From Microcaldota archaeon (GTDB lineage: Archaea; Micrarchaeota; Micrarchaeia; Micrarchaeales; Micrarchaeaceae), in NCBI GenBank assembly GCA_021828345.1, contig JAJZJI010000004.1, forward strand, positions 1 through 45,991: DNA of 45,991 nucleotides. Reading direction: 5' to 3'. Position numbers and translations under genes: made by a program. The notes under the pieces were generated by a model. It had not been told where the DNA came from. It did not search any database and saw nothing but the letters and a program-made list of their open reading frames with translations. Shown here one piece after another: positions 43,806-45,991 of this stretch. How positions within the stretch are numbered: the stretch's first letter is position 1; each line of letters opens with the position of its first letter.

Positions 43806-43880
43806 TGGGCCTGGAGAGATTTGAACTCTCGACATCTGGCTTATAAGACCAGCGCTCTAACCAGGCTGAGCTACAAGCCC
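43806..43880 (-). tRNA. tRNA-Ile (anticodon UAU)
   Basis: A 75-nt tRNA with complete cloverleaf. Acceptor GGGCUUG/CAGGCCC (one G-U pair) with discriminator A, U8-A9, D stem GCUC/GAGC with the A-GCC-UGG-UUA loop, anticodon stem CUGGU/GCCAG, loop CU-UAU-AA, variable region AUGUC and T arm GAGAG-TTCAAAT-CTCTC. No CCA is encoded and no intron is seen. The UAU anticodon reads AUA, the dominant Ile codon here. Most archaea instead use tRNA-Ile(CAU) with agmatidine for AUA. Confidence 0.92.
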
Positions 43881-43921
43881 ACTTCGCATTAAGATTTTAG
43901 CGAAAAGAGATTTATTAGTTA

Positions 43922-45991
43922 CTATCCAGGGAATGTATAATTATTCACCACATAACTTGGCTTTGCTGTTGGTGTTGGTAGAGTCCCAGTAAAGTTATTC
44001 AATGAGAATATTCTTATTGGGTATGTACCATTTACAAAGTTTATACCAGTGGCATTAGATGGATATACCTGCGTAAACCCATTTAGATTACCAAGGAAGA
44101 ATCCTTTGTAGAAATTTGAATCATAAAAGCCAGATGGTGCGTTCGTTATAGTATTATTTGGACCATTTGGCGTATATATCACAAGATATTCTAAGTAAAT
44201 ACTCCCAGCCTGACCTACGCTTGTCTCACCCATTGGAGATAATGTCTCAAGCTGAACCATCGCATTCATCTTAGTACCATTGCTCGTGTATAATGGCACG
44301 TCACCATTCACTGTTGGATTTGTTCCAACACATACACTCTGATTCTCTACAGTATCTCCGACTACAAGATATCCCTTTGCATATTGCACGCTATTATTTG
44401 ATATTGAACAGTAATCACTAATTGAAGGACTGCTAACAGTTGGGGCGAGTACGGATAATGGAATTAATACAAGCTCAGGATCATGTGTTAGTTCACATTG
44501 TGATTGACCTAATAGATATGGGGCTGGAGGAGTCTGTTGCTGTCCCTGCGCTATTGCAAACGCCTTTGATGTTGCATTCACATTTATACATGCAAGGAAG
44601 TCCAGCGCACCCCACTTCTGTATGAGAGCTTCATCAAACACCACATATTTTGTTTGGTTTGTGTTCATGAAATTGGCAAGATTCTTTGATGAATAATTAT
44701 CATTCTTTCCAAGTACATAATTTGCTGCTGTTGCAAAATCCTGTTTATCTACAGAGTTATCTCCACGTATTACAGCAGGACTCTGGCCAAACCAATTTAT
44801 CCAATCGCCATAATCCCACCATGAGAGTATTCTTGGACCATTTGGACCTACATTTTGGCGCATCCAGCTCGCAGCGTTTATCCAATATTGAGGTACTATA
44901 TTACAGTATAAGTCATAACCTACAGCATTATTCTGATTTGATATTGTAGTACATGCGGTAGATGGATTTGCTGAATAAACTGTCGCAGCGCTAAATGAAT
45001 CTACTATAGAACCCATCTCCCCATTGACTGGACCCTTTATTGCGTATAGAATTATAATTGATATAAAAAACAGCGCTATAAGCCCATACATATAATTATT
45101 GTTATTTGCGCTCTTTGTGAGTATTATTATTAATAAAAATACTACTGCTATTATAGGCATTACAAAAAAGAGAGCTATTGAAAATATTGCATATACCAAA
45201 TCCTTATTATTTTGATAGGCATTCTTTATATACAATTTCATATTGTCTCTATTTTCATACATATGAAAATCAAATTTATTACCTATAATCGCAAGTAATT
45301 CGCCTATTATTATGCCTATTAATAAAATGTATGCAACACCAAAATGTGGCAGATATTTTACTTCAGAGAAAGCGGCAACGGCAAGCGGAAGCGTAATCCA
45401 TAAGTATAGGATACCGATATTGCTTTTTCTAAATATTATGCTCAAAATTATTAGCACATATGCAATTATCATCACTATATAGATGTATAATGGAATCCCA
45501 AAAAGGCTTGATCCTATTACACCAAATCCCGCTGAACCAAAATCATATGTAAGACCCGTAGGCATAAACTCTTGTACAGTCATAAAAAGAGGAGTCGATG
45601 GTGTTGTGAATTTTGTACTCAGGCTTAAATATGATTTTACAGTATCTCCAAGTGGTGTGAGAGCTATTGCAGATATTGCGATTATTATTATTGCTGCGGT
45701 CCATATCATTCTAGTCATATTTGTATCATTCTTAAATGCAATCTTGCGTTTATGCAGCTCTTTTGGCAAATAATTGAGTATGGCGATAAAAATCAATGCG
45801 AACAATGGGCCGCTTACAGTTATTGGTATACCAAGTATTGCCGGTATTCTTCCATTAAGCGTTGCATTGTATGGCTGATAGAAAACTAAAAACACTGCTA
45901 TTACTATTATAACTATTGCATTCATCTTGTAGAAATCTATGTTTAAATCCTTTCTTAAATAGCTTATAATGCCTTGGAATATTATGTATAA
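43922..45991 (-). CDS. aglB: oligosaccharyltransferase AglB/STT3, 5'-truncated by the window
   Basis: The catalytic subunit of archaeal N-glycosylation, which moves a lipid-linked glycan to Asn in N-x-S/T. The frame stays open to the window's right end, so the ATG at 45925 is internal: codons before it read in frame to 45991. The missing 5' part should hold the first external loop with its D-x-D/E metal residue. Present here are about ten membrane helices, the SVSE-like/TIXE region (MGETSVGQAG is in the external domain), and the catalytic WWDYGDW block with a following RGDNSVDKQD segment in the external C-terminal domain. Its product would glycosylate the Asn-rich surface proteins found in this window. 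Confidence 0.93.
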   Translation of the reverse strand, partial: LYIIFQGIISYLRKDLNIDFYKMNAIVIIVIAVFLVFYQPYNATLNGRIPAILGIPITVSGPLFALIFIAILNYLPKELHKRKIAFKNDTNMTRMIWTAAIIIIAISAIALTPLGDTVKSYLSLSTKFTTPSTPLFMTVQEFMPTGLTYDFGSAGFGVIGSSLFGIPLYIYIVMIIAYVLIILSIIFRKSNIGILYLWITLPLAVAAFSEVKYLPHFGVAYILLIGIIIGELLAIIGNKFDFHMYENRDNMKLYIKNAYQNNKDLVYAIFSIALFFVMPIIAVVFLLIIILTKSANNNNYMYGLIALFFISIIILYAIKGPVNGEMGSIVDSFSAATVYSANPSTACTTISNQNNAVGYDLYCNIVPQYWINAASWMRQNVGPNGPRILSWWDYGDWINWFGQSPAVIRGDNSVDKQDFATAANYVLGKNDNYSSKNLANFMNTNQTKYVVFDEALIQKWGALDFLACINVNATSKAFAIAQGQQQTPPAPYLLGQSQCELTHDPELVLIPLSVLAPTVSSPSISDYCSISNNSVQYAKGYLVVGDTVENQSVCVGTNPTVNGDVPLYTSNGTKMNAMVQLETLSPMGETSVGQAGSIYLEYLVIYTPNGPNNTITNAPSGFYDSNFYKGFFLGNLNGFTQVYPSNATGINFVNGTYPIRIFSLNNFTGTLPTPTAKPSYVVNNYTFPG

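Noticed and set aside
45923..45925. ATG 45925 as the aglB start
   Set aside because: The frame is open upstream to the window edge, and the family's N-terminal region with the first external loop is missing, so this Met is internal.

Overview
This window looks like part of the chromosome of a small acidophile-type DPANN archaeon. The best match I can suggest is an ARMAN-like lineage (Parvarchaeota or Micrarchaeota), but that is an inference from gene content and not a phylogeny. The archaeal evidence is direct. There is a tRNA-Ser with a canonical bulge-helix-bulge intron, TATA boxes 25-35 bp ahead of short-leader starts, GGTG Shine-Dalgarno sites, a WWDYG-type oligosaccharyltransferase, an Lhr helicase, a type 2 IPP isomerase and the archaeal IS protein DUF2080. 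The DNA is strongly AT-rich, with heavy use of ATA and AGA codons. Genes are dense and short intergenic gaps are the rule.

Layout. 1-5800: a doubtful plus-strand ORF, then a minus-strand operon of two mTERF-like repeat proteins and fni (IPP isomerase), with a divergent HerA-type ATPase carrying a nuclease-like C-terminus. 5860-7450: an unknown small protein and dxr, a bacterial MEP-pathway enzyme that is out of place in an archaeon. 7600-8450: a scar made of a decayed MacB/FtsX-type permease fragment, a truncated transposase and an intact DUF2080 gene. 8450-13160: an unknown protein, an M49 peptidase, a methyltransferase, a phosphoesterase, a lone nuoH and a small zinc ribbon. 13200-20700: an ArsB/NhaD-type permease, a surface protein, a winged-helix protein, unknown proteins, pyrophosphatase, a LUD protein, parvulin, a CDP-alcohol phosphotransferase with an unusual insertion, and a Yip1-like protein. 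20745-26003: lhr, an mqo-like gene and citrate synthase. 26062-34065: a third mTERF-like gene overlapping thrC, surface proteins, a soluble multi-PAS histidine kinase and a K+ channel. 34089-41135: intron-bearing tRNA-Ser, an AIM24 protein, cydBA, icd and acn. 41190-45991: a membrane-anchored HTH/DUF4382 regulator, divergent rnfD-like gene, tRNA-Ile(UAU) and a 5'-truncated aglB.

How the genes fit together. Citrate synthase, aconitase, isocitrate dehydrogenase and a malate:quinone oxidoreductase-like enzyme supply most of an oxidative TCA cycle. Quinol from Mqo, and from a complex I whose NuoH is here, could be oxidised with O2 by cytochrome bd, giving aerobic respiration. AglB together with at least four Asn/Thr/Ser-rich membrane-anchored proteins implies a heavily N-glycosylated cell surface.

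The most notable points are: (i) three archaeal mTERF-like proteins, one with nine repeats at an almost exact 32-33 residue period; (ii) a one-component transmembrane regulator (wHTH-TM-DUF4382) facing an rnfD-like gene across four copies of CGAAATA; (iii) dxr in an archaeon; and (iv) a tRNA-Ile with a UAU anticodon.
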